From positions 2,604,001 through 2,668,000 of the forward strand of contig NZ_CP014766.1 in assembly GCF_001611675.1 (NCBI RefSeq): a stretch of 64,000 nt of DNA, given 5' to 3'. Every line of letters starts with the position of its first letter. The stretch's first letter is position 1. This stretch comes from Pontibacter akesuensis (GTDB lineage Bacteria > Bacteroidota > Bacteroidia > Cytophagales > Hymenobacteraceae). Below the pieces are notes generated by a model, which saw nothing but the letters and a program-made list of their open reading frames with translations, searched no databases and was not told the origin of the DNA. This document shows positions 34,801-42,107 of the stretch, piece by piece. The position numbers and the translations under genes were made by a program.

Positions 34801-35763
34801 TACTTGCCGCAGACCATGCTCACGCAGCATTACCGCAGCCGCTACCCGGAGCTTATCGAGTTCTCAAACCGCTTTTTCTATAAAGACAAACTGGAACTGA
34901 TACCCGAACTGTTGGATGCCAACGCACGCCAGCCGGCTATCCGGTTTGTGAAAGTGCACGGACTGTGGCAGGACAACCAGAACCTGCTGGAGGCGCAGCG
35001 GGTGGTGGAGCTGGTGCTGCAGTACCTGCAGGAAGGGCAGGAGGAAATCGGCGTCATCACCTTTAATTACAACCAGCAGATGCTGGTGCAGGATTTGCTG
35101 GAGGAGGCTGCGCTGCTGCAGGGAATCACGCTGCCGTCGTCGCTGCTGGTGAAAAATATTGAGAACATTCAGGGCGATGAAAAGGAAGTGATCATCCTTT
35201 CGGTGGGTTATGCCCCGGATGAGAAAGGCAAGTTGGCCATGCAGTTCGGCAGTTTGAACCAGGCTGGTGGCGAAAACCGCCTGAACGTGGCCATCACCCG
35301 CGCCAAACAGCAGGTGGTGGTGGTGAGCAGCATCCGGGCAGAGCAACTGCAGGTCGAGAACACGCTGCACCTGGGGCCAAAGCTGTTGCGCGATTACCTG
35401 CATTACGCCCAGCAGGTGAGCCGCCGCTATTTTGAGTATCAGCCGAAACAGGAAAGTATACCGCACTACGTGCCACTGCTGAAAGAGGCACTGCAGCAGC
35501 AGGTAGCGCACCTGAAGCAGGAAGTGCCGTTTGCTGACCTTACGCTGGTGCAGGAAGCCGCCTACCACGGTGTGATACTCACCGACGATGATCTCTATTA
35601 CAGCGCGCTCTCCGTCCGACATGCGCACGCTGACATTCCAAGATTGCTGCAGCTGCGCCACTGGCCCTACAAGCGCGTGTACAGCCGCCAGTTTTGGGAG
35701 AAGCCGGAGAAAACGGTGAAGGAGTTGAAAGCAAGCCTGAAAGGGAAGATGCTGGAAAGTTAG
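31804..35763 (+). CDS. large SF1 helicase-like protein (AAA_11/AAA_12, DUF4011-like N terminus)
   Basis: 1319 residues. Residues 1 to about 290 form an N-terminal domain beginning MKDILKNYRRRLLNLGSSNR, resembling DUF4011. Walker A GPPGTGKS is near residue 309, then a long coiled-coil and accessory region (about 390-870, rich in LQxLLxK and AEELQ), Walker B VIFDEASQ near residue 937, GDAQQLKPSD as motif III, and NVAITRAK near residue 1162 as motif VI. It is a Upf1/DNA2-like SF1 ATPase likely acting on nucleic acid. Such proteins occur both as housekeeping genes and in defence islands; no partner gene supports defence here. The gene contains at least ten AAGTATA/TATACTT motifs. Confidence 0.83.
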   Translation: MKDILKNYRRRLLNLGSSNRALVLLRLYRELHLDVEALDFVNGKPAFEVLEKLLSGKKKITLSPYADSRHAPVATVSRRLRFIKRKAEMVFEERGSKELYLGWPFVHGKFSDGTAVRCPLLFFPVRLQVNAAQEWELQPDEAQPPQFNQSFLLAYAHYMGTPVAEDLLELDVSTLPQQPLEFRTKVYELLKEQQLSINVGREFFTDKLKTFTEYKKADYEAEHKPGQLYLEQQAVLGIFPQAASYLLSDYDALLEQEALQEMEQLFGTQEASINSTPQAQHTFTAFAMDASQEAALQAVKHGQSVVVQGPPGTGKSQLICNLVSDFTARGKKVLVVSQKRAALDVVHRRLSQQGLGPFAAVVHDINADRKAVFTQLREQIEQLDEYRKQNLALNSIYTDRVFLEVGRGINKNLERLENFRSALFDASRSGWSPKELYLRSSLQRPHISLSTTYRTLTAENVAEFLPRLHAYVQQAIPWQKEEFAWQERRSMKGYTWQERQELEALIQVLPEEHTTLQQNISDLSGFPFVLGELPKYKAASEYIAKLQKLLGQEGVLPALQPVLQKQAEAKELQAQVLRLKALYLAAPAPDGLIPVEDLVSLKAALAKYEEQQGQFWKQISWYFSPEKRLLQKALAKYKLELNEAGVGELQRRLVLRKQTEEFMQGINASIKAGFRIDRDATEVLQKLQVVEQALQAQKLLRKLHNDKVLHEKLLRIVQLPEHLQALVQSINQAEDKCKVWLKWLTEPQVQRLTQDNNYKEALLQELPEVFEHLVAFDTLLASFTEAERKVARLLLEQGIKTAEEGETLLLNSLHLAWLHELEGLHPELRMPSNGELERIEGELQNQLLQKQELSQEIVLSRLREQAYKDIEVNRLGNPVTYRRLHAQVSKKRSLYPLRKLFELFSEELLDLVPCWLASPETVSAVLPLERCFDLVIFDEASQCYAETGIPAMLRGKQVVVAGDAQQLKPSDLYRARWSGKEEEEVEELSAESLLELCGLYLPQTMLTQHYRSRYPELIEFSNRFFYKDKLELIPELLDANARQPAIRFVKVHGLWQDNQNLLEAQRVVELVLQYLQEGQEEIGVITFNYNQQMLVQDLLEEAALLQGITLPSSLLVKNIENIQGDEKEVIILSVGYAPDEKGKLAMQFGSLNQAGGENRLNVAITRAKQQVVVVSSIRAEQLQVENTLHLGPKLLRDYLHYAQQVSRRYFEYQPKQESIPHYVPLLKEALQQQVAHLKQEVPFADLTLVQEAAYHGVILTDDDLYYSALSVRHAHADIPRLLQLRHWPYKRVYSRQFWEKPEKTVKELKASLKGKMLES

Positions 35764-35790
35764 AAATTACATAGGCTTTAGCTGGCGCAA

Positions 35791-36045
35791 GCGTCCGCTT
35801 GTGCCCCATTTCATCTCTTTTTCAAATTTAACCTTTTGGGGATAAACATAACCAATACTCGTTTTGAGCTATCCCCTTGAGGGGATTATAGGGGTGTTTA
35901 CACCTGCATATTCACTAGTATTTATGACAAAAGCGCATCCACTACGTAGCTTTACACCCCTTCGGTCCCCTCAAGGGGACAATTCTTTTACATAAGGGCT
36001 TATTCCAGTAAAGATACGGAACAGGATTAGGCGTCCGCTTGTGCC
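35791..36045. repeat. inverted and direct repeat cluster, MITE-like
   Basis: GCGTCCGCTTGTGCC occurs twice as direct repeats (35791-35805 and 36031-36045). Between them are two related elements in opposite orientation: 35872-35901 reads TCCCCTTGAGGGGA then TTATAGGGGTGTTTAC, and 35949-35981 on the minus strand reads TCCCCTTGAGGGGA then CCGAAGGGGTGTAAAG. Each carries its own 14-bp palindrome, about 50 bp apart. These are dispersed-repeat types of Bacteroidota (recalled). The region 35764-36154 holds no gene. Confidence 0.7.
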
Positions 36046-36154
36046 GCGTTTCGATTTAGTTTGCAAGTATAGGCTTCGGGTTGTAAACAACATATGAAAC
36101 AGGAAGCTATACTTTCCCCAGATCTCCTCGTACTGCCAAGGCAAACACATCAGC

Positions 36155-37018
36155 ATGCTGTACAAAATTTTTACCGTTTACGTGTACCTGCAAACCCTCT
36201 TCTGCGGCTGCGGCGGAGACAGGCGCAACAGTGGCTTTGAAAGGCCGGACTTCAAATATAAACTAGAGAAAATAGCGCGGCTGAACGAGCAGGTACAGGA
36301 AAGCTCTGGTCTCGCCCACGCCCCCGACAGCACTTTCTGGACGCACGGCGATAGCGGCACACCGGCTACTTTATATCAGGTTAGAGCGGATGGCGAACTG
36401 CTGCAGACATTGCCGCTGGACCTGCCGAACCGTGATTGGGAAGAGCTCGCGGAGAGCGGGGAGCAGCTGTTCATCGGCGACTTCGGCAACAACCAGAACA
36501 ACCGGCAGGACCTGCGTATCCACATCCTCAACAAGCAAAGCTATACTTCAAGCGGCACCATCAATTTCACTTTTGGGGACCAAATGGCATTTCCACCCGC
36601 ACAGGATGAGCAGCACTTCGACCTGGAGGCGTTTTTCTACCACCAGGATTCGCTCTATCTCTTCACCAAAAGCCGCGGCCGAAACAAGCAACTGAAGCTT
36701 TATACCTTACCCGCCACGGCAGGCAGGCATGTGGCACGTTTGCAGGAGCAACTGCCGGTGCGCGCCATGACGACTGCCGCCGCGCTCTCACCCGACGAAA
36801 AGCAGTTTGCCATACTTGGCTACGGTAAAGTATACCTGTTCGAGGTGCAGAACGGCCGCATCAGCCTCGGCGGAAAGCACTACTGCGTGCCTGTCGGCAG
36901 AACGGGGCAGGCCGAGGCGATACTCTACACTTCCCCAAATCAGCTGCTGATCACGAACGAGAGCGGTAAGCTTTTTGAGCTAAGGCTGCGCCAATCGCCA
37001 TCGCCAAAAGCAAAATAG
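36155..37018 (+). CDS. secreted beta-propeller-like protein of unknown function
   Basis: 287 residues with an N-terminal hydrophobic segment and a Cys (VYLQTLFCGCGG) that may be a lipobox. The body has repeated beta-propeller-type segments: SSGLAHAPDSTFWTHGDSG, RDWEELAESGEQLFIGDFGNN, DSLYLFTKSRGRNKQLKLYTL, EKQFAILGYGKVYLFE and SPNQLLITNESGKLFEL, each a strand pair with a turn. It resembles the esterase-like / PKD-free propeller proteins of unknown role in this phylum. Its start (MLYKIFTVYVYL) is the first ATG after the repeat cluster. It ends 38 nt before the NmrA gene. Confidence 0.7.
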   Translation: MLYKIFTVYVYLQTLFCGCGGDRRNSGFERPDFKYKLEKIARLNEQVQESSGLAHAPDSTFWTHGDSGTPATLYQVRADGELLQTLPLDLPNRDWEELAESGEQLFIGDFGNNQNNRQDLRIHILNKQSYTSSGTINFTFGDQMAFPPAQDEQHFDLEAFFYHQDSLYLFTKSRGRNKQLKLYTLPATAGRHVARLQEQLPVRAMTTAAALSPDEKQFAILGYGKVYLFEVQNGRISLGGKHYCVPVGRTGQAEAILYTSPNQLLITNESGKLFELRLRQSPSPKAK

Positions 37019-37056
37019 CCGTAGTAGGAGTATCACATCAAAACGAAGAGAAAACA

Positions 37057-37932
37057 ATGCATACAACCATATTAGTAACAGGTGCCACAGGCACGGTAGG
37101 CCGCGAAGTGATCAAGCAACTCTCGATGCTGGAAGATGATATCCGGGTGCGGGCGGGCGTTCACTCTGTCATTACGGGGGAGAACCTGAAGCGCCTGCCA
37201 GGTGTGGAGATCTCTGAAATGGATTTCGAGAACCCCGAGTCACTGCACGCGGCTTTCACGCATGCCGATAAACTTCTCATGATCGCGCCTTTTACGGATG
37301 ACCAGGTGACGATGGAGAAGACGCTGGTGGATGAGGCAAAGCGAACAGGCGTAAAGCACATTGTAAAGCTTTCTTCGATGGGAGCGGATGAGGAGCCCGG
37401 TATTTTGCTTGGCCGCTGGCACCGTGAGATAGAGCGCTACATCGAGGACAGTGGCATCAATTATACTTTCCTAAGGCCAACGTCTTTTATGCAGAACTTC
37501 ATTGAGTATGATGCCGGTAGTATAAAGCAGGAGGGCCGTTTTTACCAGCCTACCGGCGAGGGCAAAGTATGCTATGTGGATGCACGCGATATTGCCGCCG
37601 TGGGCGTGGAAGCACTACTTGGCGAAGGCCATGAAGGAAAGATTTATGATATTACCGGCCCTGAGGCGCTCTCGAACTACGATGTGGCGCAGCTGATGAG
37701 CGAGGTAACCGGCAAACAGGTGGAATACGTGGATGTGCCGGAACCGGCGGCCCGGGAAGCCATGTTGGCCCAGCACGTGCCCGCCTGGATGGCTGATGCT
37801 TTGCTGGAACTCTACGGTGTGTACAGAAACGGTAATGGCAGCCAGGCAACGGACACCGTAGCGCAGCTTACAGGGCGCCAGCCACACACCATGCGCCAGT
37901 TCCTGCAAGATCATCAGGAAGATTTCAGTTAA
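37057..37932 (+). CDS. NmrA-like NAD(P)-binding protein (atypical SDR)
   Basis: A 291-residue protein starting MHTTILVTGATGTVGREVIK, the NmrA/quinone-oxidoreductase-2-like pattern with GATGTVG as the glycine motif. Other segments are DKLLMIAPFTDDQVTMEKTLV, VKHIVKLSSMGADEEP, and YTFLRPTSFMQNFIEYD. The catalytic Tyr-x3-Lys of classical SDRs is missing, so this is an atypical member that may bind NAD(P) to sense redox state or reduce quinones. It is transcribed with the beta-propeller gene. Confidence 0.87.
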   Translation: MHTTILVTGATGTVGREVIKQLSMLEDDIRVRAGVHSVITGENLKRLPGVEISEMDFENPESLHAAFTHADKLLMIAPFTDDQVTMEKTLVDEAKRTGVKHIVKLSSMGADEEPGILLGRWHREIERYIEDSGINYTFLRPTSFMQNFIEYDAGSIKQEGRFYQPTGEGKVCYVDARDIAAVGVEALLGEGHEGKIYDITGPEALSNYDVAQLMSEVTGKQVEYVDVPEPAAREAMLAQHVPAWMADALLELYGVYRNGNGSQATDTVAQLTGRQPHTMRQFLQDHQEDFS

Positions 37933-37999
37933 GATACATTAAGCTAACAAATATACTCCTTCAGTTTTTGGCTTTACGTTGATTCATCACCATACAAAA

Positions 38000-38030
38000 A
38001 AAGCCCCTCCTGCAAAACAGGAGGGGCTTT
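38000..38030. terminator. bidirectional terminator between the NmrA-like and low-complexity genes
   Basis: AAAGCCCCTCCTG pairs perfectly with CAGGAGGGGCTTT (13 bp), with A/T runs on both flanks. Confidence 0.88.
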
Positions 38031-38056
38031 CTATTTGATGCTATACTTGGTTCTAT

Positions 38057-40123
38057 TTAATCAAGGTCGCGGTAACGGTCGCTGCGGCGCGTGTTAAAGC
38101 GGTCGCTGTCGCCTCTGTTACTGCCTGAATTAGAGCTTCCGCTCTGGTCTCCATAGCCACGGTAGTTCTCACGGGAGTTAGATCCCTGGTTGTCGCCATA
38201 GTACGAAGTTCTGCTGTCCATGGAGCCGTAACGACTGTTGTCGCCGCCCTGGCCGCCTTGGTTATAGCCTCCTTCGCTGTAGCCGCTCTGGCCATAACGG
38301 CCGGAGAAGTTACCCTGGCTGGAGCCGCCTGAGCCATAACCGCCCTGGCTGCTGCCACCATATCCGCCGCGGCTTCCTGAGCCACCCTGGTTGCTGCCTG
38401 ATCCGTAGCCGTAGCCACCGCTCATGCCGCTGTTACGGTTGCTGTCGCCGTAGCCGCCGCTCTGCTGGCTTCCGCCTGATGATCTGCCGGAAGAACCATA
38501 GCTGGAGCCACCACTGTAGCCCTGGCCATAGTCGCTGCCCTGTGAGCCATATCTGGCTGAACGATATTCATCGTCGTACGAGCCGCCTCTTGAGCCGTAG
38601 CCGCCCTGGCTGTCGTAACCACCTTGCATGGAGCTTTGAGAATCCCATCCGCGCTGTGAGCCACGGTTGTTCTGGTCATACTCGCTCATGCCTCTGCTGG
38701 AGCCATAGCCCATAGAACCGTAACGGTCTCTATCGCCATAGCCACCCTGGTCGTTCGATCTGCCCGGGCCTGATCCTGTCATGCCGTAACCGCCGCCTTG
38801 CTGGCCGCTGCTGTAGCCTCCCTGTCCGGAAGATGAGCCATAGCTGCCCTGGTTGCCATAGTTCTGCGAGGCAGAGCCATAGTTGCCGCCGTAGCTGCCC
38901 ATGCCGCCCTGGCCGTTCATTCTGCCATAGTCGTCCTGGTCAGACGAGCTGCCGCCGCCGTAGCCGCCTTGAGACGAACCGTAACGGTGCGACCCCTGGT
39001 TTTGGCTGGTGTAGCCGCCGCCCTGGTTGCTAAAGTGTCCACTGCGTCCGCTATCGTAGCTGCCATAGCTTCCCTGCGAGGAGTTACCCTGTGTGCCAAA
39101 GGCACCGGATGCGCCACCGGAAATCATGCCACCTTGTCTGTCGCCTTCTCTATCTTCGTAGCCACCCTGCATGCCGCCACGGCTGGCACCAAAGTCCTGG
39201 TCCTGGTTTCTCACACGGTTTCCTTCAAAACCACCCTGGCTGCCATAGTTGTAGCCACCCTGCGAGCCGCTGTAACCGCCTTGGCCGCTGCTGCTGCTGC
39301 CTCCATAACCGCCCTGCGATGATCCGCCGGAGCCACCATAGTTGCTCTGGCCGCCGTAGTTGCCACCGCCCTGGTTAGACGAGCCGCCATAACCGCTCTG
39401 GCCACCATAGTTGCCCTGCGAGCCATAGTCGCTTTGATAACCGTAGCCACTCTGGCCCCCATAGTTGCTGTTCTGTGAGCCATAACCGTAGCCGCCCTGG
39501 CTGCCGTAACCGCTCTGGTTACCGGAGCCGCCTTGATTGCCCTGGCCGCCCTGGTTGCTGCCTGATCCGTAGCCGTAGCCACCGCTCATGCCGCTGTTAC
39601 GGTTGCTGTCGCCGTAGCCGCCGCTCTGCTGGTTGTTGCCTTGCGAGCTCTGTGATGAGCCGCTGCTGGACATAGAGCCATAGTTGCCGTAATCCGACAT
39701 GTTGCTGCTGCGATCAGAATCAGTGTTGGAGCCTCCCGAGTTGGAAGAGCTGTTGCTACTGCTGCTGCCTGATTTGCTGCTGCCGGACTTTGCGCTTGGG
39801 CTGTCTGATTTCTTCGAGTCCTTCTTAGAGGAAGAGGAAGAAGTTGTGGAGCCGGAAGAGGAGCTTTTTGCTTTCGTGCCGGAAGATTTAGAGGTAGACC
39901 CAGAGGTTTTGCTGCTGGAGCTTCCGCTTGGTGAGGATGATCCGCTTCCTGAAGAGGACGATCCCCCTAATGAAGACCCTCCTGAAGAAGAGTTGCCGGA
40001 GGAAGACCCACCGTAAGAGCTGTTACTTGTATCGTTTGATGAGGATGTCGGATTGGAGCTCGACGAGCTGCTATTTGCGTTTGAGCTGTCGCTCGAGTTC
40101 TGATTTTTTTCGTTGTCTTTCAT
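38057..40123 (-). CDS. FUS-like Gly/Ser/Tyr/Gln low-complexity protein, 688 residues
   Basis: An entirely low-complexity cytoplasmic protein with no signal peptide, Cys or recognisable fold. Residues 1-165 are Ser-rich with Lys/Thr/Asn islands (SSSSGSTTSSSSSKKDSKK). Residues 166-640 consist of irregular GGYG, SQGGYG, NYGGQ and SYG repeats, resembling the [S/G]Y[S/G]Q low-complexity domain of FUS and TAF15, which forms phase-separated condensates in eukaryotes. Scattered RGG/SRG residues and a charged end (RSDRYRDLD) are present. Codons and frame are intact over 2 kb, so it is a real gene. Two exact 84-bp repeats lie within it. It is divergent from a cold-shock gene. Its role is unknown; phase separation, surface matrix or desiccation protection are possibilities (inference). 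Confidence 0.8.
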   Translation of the reverse strand: MKDNEKNQNSSDSSNANSSSSSSNPTSSSNDTSNSSYGGSSSGNSSSGGSSLGGSSSSGSGSSSPSGSSSSKTSGSTSKSSGTKAKSSSSGSTTSSSSSKKDSKKSDSPSAKSGSSKSGSSSSNSSSNSGGSNTDSDRSSNMSDYGNYGSMSSSGSSQSSQGNNQQSGGYGDSNRNSGMSGGYGYGSGSNQGGQGNQGGSGNQSGYGSQGGYGYGSQNSNYGGQSGYGYQSDYGSQGNYGGQSGYGGSSNQGGGNYGGQSNYGGSGGSSQGGYGGSSSSGQGGYSGSQGGYNYGSQGGFEGNRVRNQDQDFGASRGGMQGGYEDREGDRQGGMISGGASGAFGTQGNSSQGSYGSYDSGRSGHFSNQGGGYTSQNQGSHRYGSSQGGYGGGSSSDQDDYGRMNGQGGMGSYGGNYGSASQNYGNQGSYGSSSGQGGYSSGQQGGGYGMTGSGPGRSNDQGGYGDRDRYGSMGYGSSRGMSEYDQNNRGSQRGWDSQSSMQGGYDSQGGYGSRGGSYDDEYRSARYGSQGSDYGQGYSGGSSYGSSGRSSGGSQQSGGYGDSNRNSGMSGGYGYGSGSNQGGSGSRGGYGGSSQGGYGSGGSSQGNFSGRYGQSGYSEGGYNQGGQGGDNSRYGSMDSRTSYYGDNQGSNSRENYRGYGDQSGSSNSGSNRGDSDRFNTRRSDRYRDLD
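38385..38468 (-). repeat. 84-bp exact direct repeat, copy 1
   Basis: Identical to 39549-39632, in the same orientation within the low-complexity gene. Both copies encode the peptide QQSGGYGDSNRNSGMSGG followed by YGYGSGSNQG, in the same frame. The identity of synonymous positions over 84 bp points to a recent duplication or gene conversion. Confidence 0.95.
39549..39632 (-). repeat. 84-bp exact direct repeat, copy 2
   Basis: Copy 2 of the repeat, 1164 bp from copy 1. Recombination between the two would delete 1164 bp (388 codons) in frame, so the repeat length could vary between isolates. Confidence 0.95.
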
Positions 40124-40229
40124 AGTTCTGGTTTATTAAGTTTGTGAAGATGTTAATGTATTAGCCTGCTACAACTACACCTAAAGGGGCGGCATTAGCA
40201 AATAAACCCGCTCCCGTTTTGGTTGCAAC

Positions 40230-40250
40230 CGCACCTAAAGTTTAGGTGCG
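40230..40250. promoter_or_regulatory. palindromic candidate operator CGCACCTAAA-G-TTTAGGTGCG
   Basis: A perfect 10-bp inverted repeat around one central G. The half-site CACCTAAAG recurs at 40178-40186. Its position between two divergent genes is typical of an operator for a dimeric regulator. Confidence 0.5.
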
Positions 40251-40519
40251 ATCTACTGCTTTTTAAGTGTAACTGAATGATTTAGCTATACGAACCAGAG
40301 GGCACATGGTTATTTCTATGTTCGCCTGCAACTTACTGTTAGCGGTAGGAGAATTGGCTTGCTCCAATAGGAAGAACAGGAGCTGGAAAAGGTGCTTAGA
40401 TGAGGACGTACATACTCCCTGAGCACAGGTAACTGGCAAGCTTATACTTGTGTAAGTGCTTGGTGTTGTAACAGTTGTTATTTTGCTTTGGGCGGTAGTG
40501 CTTATTCAGAACTTATACT

Positions 40520-40527
40520 TACATTTG
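40520..40527 (+). promoter_or_regulatory. -7 box TACATTTG upstream of the cold-shock gene
   Basis: A perfect TAnnTTTG 26 nt before the csp ATG at 40554. A TTTG at 40487-40490 is 29 nt upstream, wider than usual. A short leader would be implied. Confidence 0.4.
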
Positions 40528-40553
40528 CCTCATTATTAATTATATTCAGTAGA

Positions 40554-40745
40554 ATGAAAACAGGTACAGTAAAATTCTTCAACGTATCCAAAGGGTTCGG
40601 TTTTATCGTGGCAGATGACACAAAACAGGAAATCTTTGTGCACCAATCAGGCCTGACCGACGAAGTACGCGAGAACGACCGCGTTTCTTACGAAGAGAAG
40701 GATGGCAAAAAAGGATTGAACGCTATTAACGTAGAGAAAATCTAA
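40554..40745 (+). CDS. cold-shock protein, CspA family
   Basis: 63 residues, a single OB-fold cold-shock domain. RNP1 is KGFGFIV and RNP2 is IFVHQS, which bind single-stranded RNA or DNA. I start at ATG 40554 (MKTGTVKFFN) because the upstream extension is a shadow and the family starts at this methionine. CspA-type proteins melt RNA secondary structure at low temperature. It is divergent from the FUS-like low-complexity gene, an arrangement that separates the two parts that FUS joins in one protein. Confidence 0.95.
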   Translation: MKTGTVKFFNVSKGFGFIVADDTKQEIFVHQSGLTDEVRENDRVSYEEKDGKKGLNAINVEKI

Positions 40746-40788
40746 GTTAGGTTAAGCTGGCCTACGGTCACTTCTCAAGCATTCTTCT

Positions 40789-40820
40789 ACCCGCTCAGCT
40801 CCTGGGCGGGTTTTTCTTTT
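40789..40820 (+). terminator. terminator of the cold-shock gene
   Basis: ACCCGC and GCGGGT pair, followed by TTTTTCTTTT. It overlaps the end of the convergent phosphatase gene region. Confidence 0.8.
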
Positions 40821-40821
40821 G

Positions 40822-41925
40822 TTAGTTTTTCGGCTCTATGCGCTCTTCCTGCTTTTCCCGGTTCCGCTCTTCGCCTTTCTCCAGCCCTTCCTGTATCAGC
40901 TCCTCTGCCTCCATTTTGTCTTCCAGGTCGGCATGCGGGTGCTCCTGCTCCGCCTCGTGTTGCGGCTCATAGTTCAGGGTGATCGTCATGGGGAAGTGAT
41001 CGGACCCAAACTTGCGAAGGCGGCGCAAACTCACCAGCCGGAATGCCGGGTCGTAGAACACATGGTCGAGCGGGTAGCGGAACACAGGGATATGTGCGTT
41101 ATAGGTGTTGTAAAAGCCTCTGCCCACACGCGGGTCAAGCATGCCGCTCACCTCCTTAAACAGCTTGGTGGTGTTAGACCAGGCCACATCGTTCAAGTCG
41201 CCGGCCACCACAGAAGGGTAGGGCGTTTTCTTCGATTCTTTGGCAACGATCAATAACTCTGCCTCGCGCGTTTCGGTGTTGAGCATCAGGCGCGGTGGCT
41301 GCGGGTGCACCGTAAACAGGTCGAATTTTTTACCGCTTGGCAGCTCCACCACGGTGTAAAAAGAAGGGATATCGTCCTCAACATTAAACCTGATCTCGCT
41401 GTTGTGCAGCTTAAACTTGCTCCAGAACAGCATGCCGTAGGTATTATCCAGAGGCTTTTTGATAGAGTAGGGGTAGCGCTTGTCCATCTCCTGGCACACG
41501 CTGTCGTGCCAGGCCTGATCCGGTTCGTTCATCACCAGCATGTCCGGGTCTTCCTCCAGCACCACATCCAGAAACTTTTGATAGTCCTTGTTCACCATCC
41601 GCACGTTGGCCATCATCATAGTAAAAGCATTGGTGGGTTTGGCCACCTCCGTCCGGAGCGCCTCCACTTTGGCCAGTGGCGTGAAATTATAGACGTAGCG
41701 TATCTCGTTCAGGATACCGAGCACCCAGGCTGCCACCATCAAGGTCTCCCAGGTACCCTCCACTCCATACATTGTGGTATAGAGCACCAAAATGACAGCC
41801 AGGATAACGGCCACGTGCAGGCGCGGAAAATCCAGCACCCGGATCCACCAAAGGGGCGTGCGGATGAGTGGCAGAAAAGAGAAAAGGGTGAAGAGACAGC
41901 CAAGTATAAGGAGCGCAGATTTCAT
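40822..41925 (-). CDS. membrane-anchored endonuclease/exonuclease/phosphatase (EEP) family protein
   Basis: 367 residues. Residues 1-75 contain three membrane helices (LILGCLFTLFSFLPLI, VAVILAVILVLYTTMYG, TLMVAAWVLGIL). The catalytic domain from about 95 shows MMANVRMVN as the first motif, VMNEPDQ with the metal Glu, TVHPQPP, GDLNDVAWSNTT (Asp/Asn pair) and SDHFPMTITL (catalytic His). The domain faces the periplasm by the positive-inside rule (inference). The C-terminal 50 residues are very acidic with EE repeats. Substrates in the family are DNA, phosphoinositides or sphingomyelin. Confidence 0.88.
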   Translation of the reverse strand: MKSALLILGCLFTLFSFLPLIRTPLWWIRVLDFPRLHVAVILAVILVLYTTMYGVEGTWETLMVAAWVLGILNEIRYVYNFTPLAKVEALRTEVAKPTNAFTMMMANVRMVNKDYQKFLDVVLEEDPDMLVMNEPDQAWHDSVCQEMDKRYPYSIKKPLDNTYGMLFWSKFKLHNSEIRFNVEDDIPSFYTVVELPSGKKFDLFTVHPQPPRLMLNTETREAELLIVAKESKKTPYPSVVAGDLNDVAWSNTTKLFKEVSGMLDPRVGRGFYNTYNAHIPVFRYPLDHVFYDPAFRLVSLRRLRKFGSDHFPMTITLNYEPQHEAEQEHPHADLEDKMEAEELIQEGLEKGEERNREKQEERIEPKN

Positions 41926-42107
41926 TTCAGACAGGTGCTTGAGCGGTTAGTGCATGTAAACCATACTCTTATGAGCTGGTATTTGTTTCTGCTCCTATTG
42001 TACGGATTTCCTACACAAGCCGGTGCATCTATTATGCCCCAAAAGCAGTCGCCCCGGCTGCAGGGCATGGGCAACCGGGGCGACTTGCATTATAGGTGGT
42101 TTCCAGG

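Larger units (their letters stand above)
40124..40553. other. divergent regulatory region, low-complexity protein / cold-shock gene
   Basis: 430 nt without a coding frame. It contains a 21-bp palindrome (40230-40250) with an extra half-site at 40178-40186, a plus-strand -7 box at 40520-40527, and AAGTATA-type motifs at about 40443 and 40513. The 5' leader of the cold-shock gene could fold as a thermosensor, as in other csp genes, but I see no convincing stem. Confidence 0.5.

Noticed and set aside
31804..35763. A phage-defence island around the large helicase
   Set aside because: The neighbours are a GNAT, a propeller and an NmrA-like gene; no nuclease, toxin or phage-related gene is present.
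38053..39675. Open frames on both strands opposite or inside the low-complexity gene (Ala/Thr-rich, Arg/Ser-rich)
   Set aside because: They are by-products of the GGY/GSS codon repeats; they have no RBS and no recognisable domain.
38057..39720. Tandem-looking repeats suggestive of a CRISPR array
   Set aside because: The repeats are coding triplets of irregular length with no constant repeat and spacer pattern.
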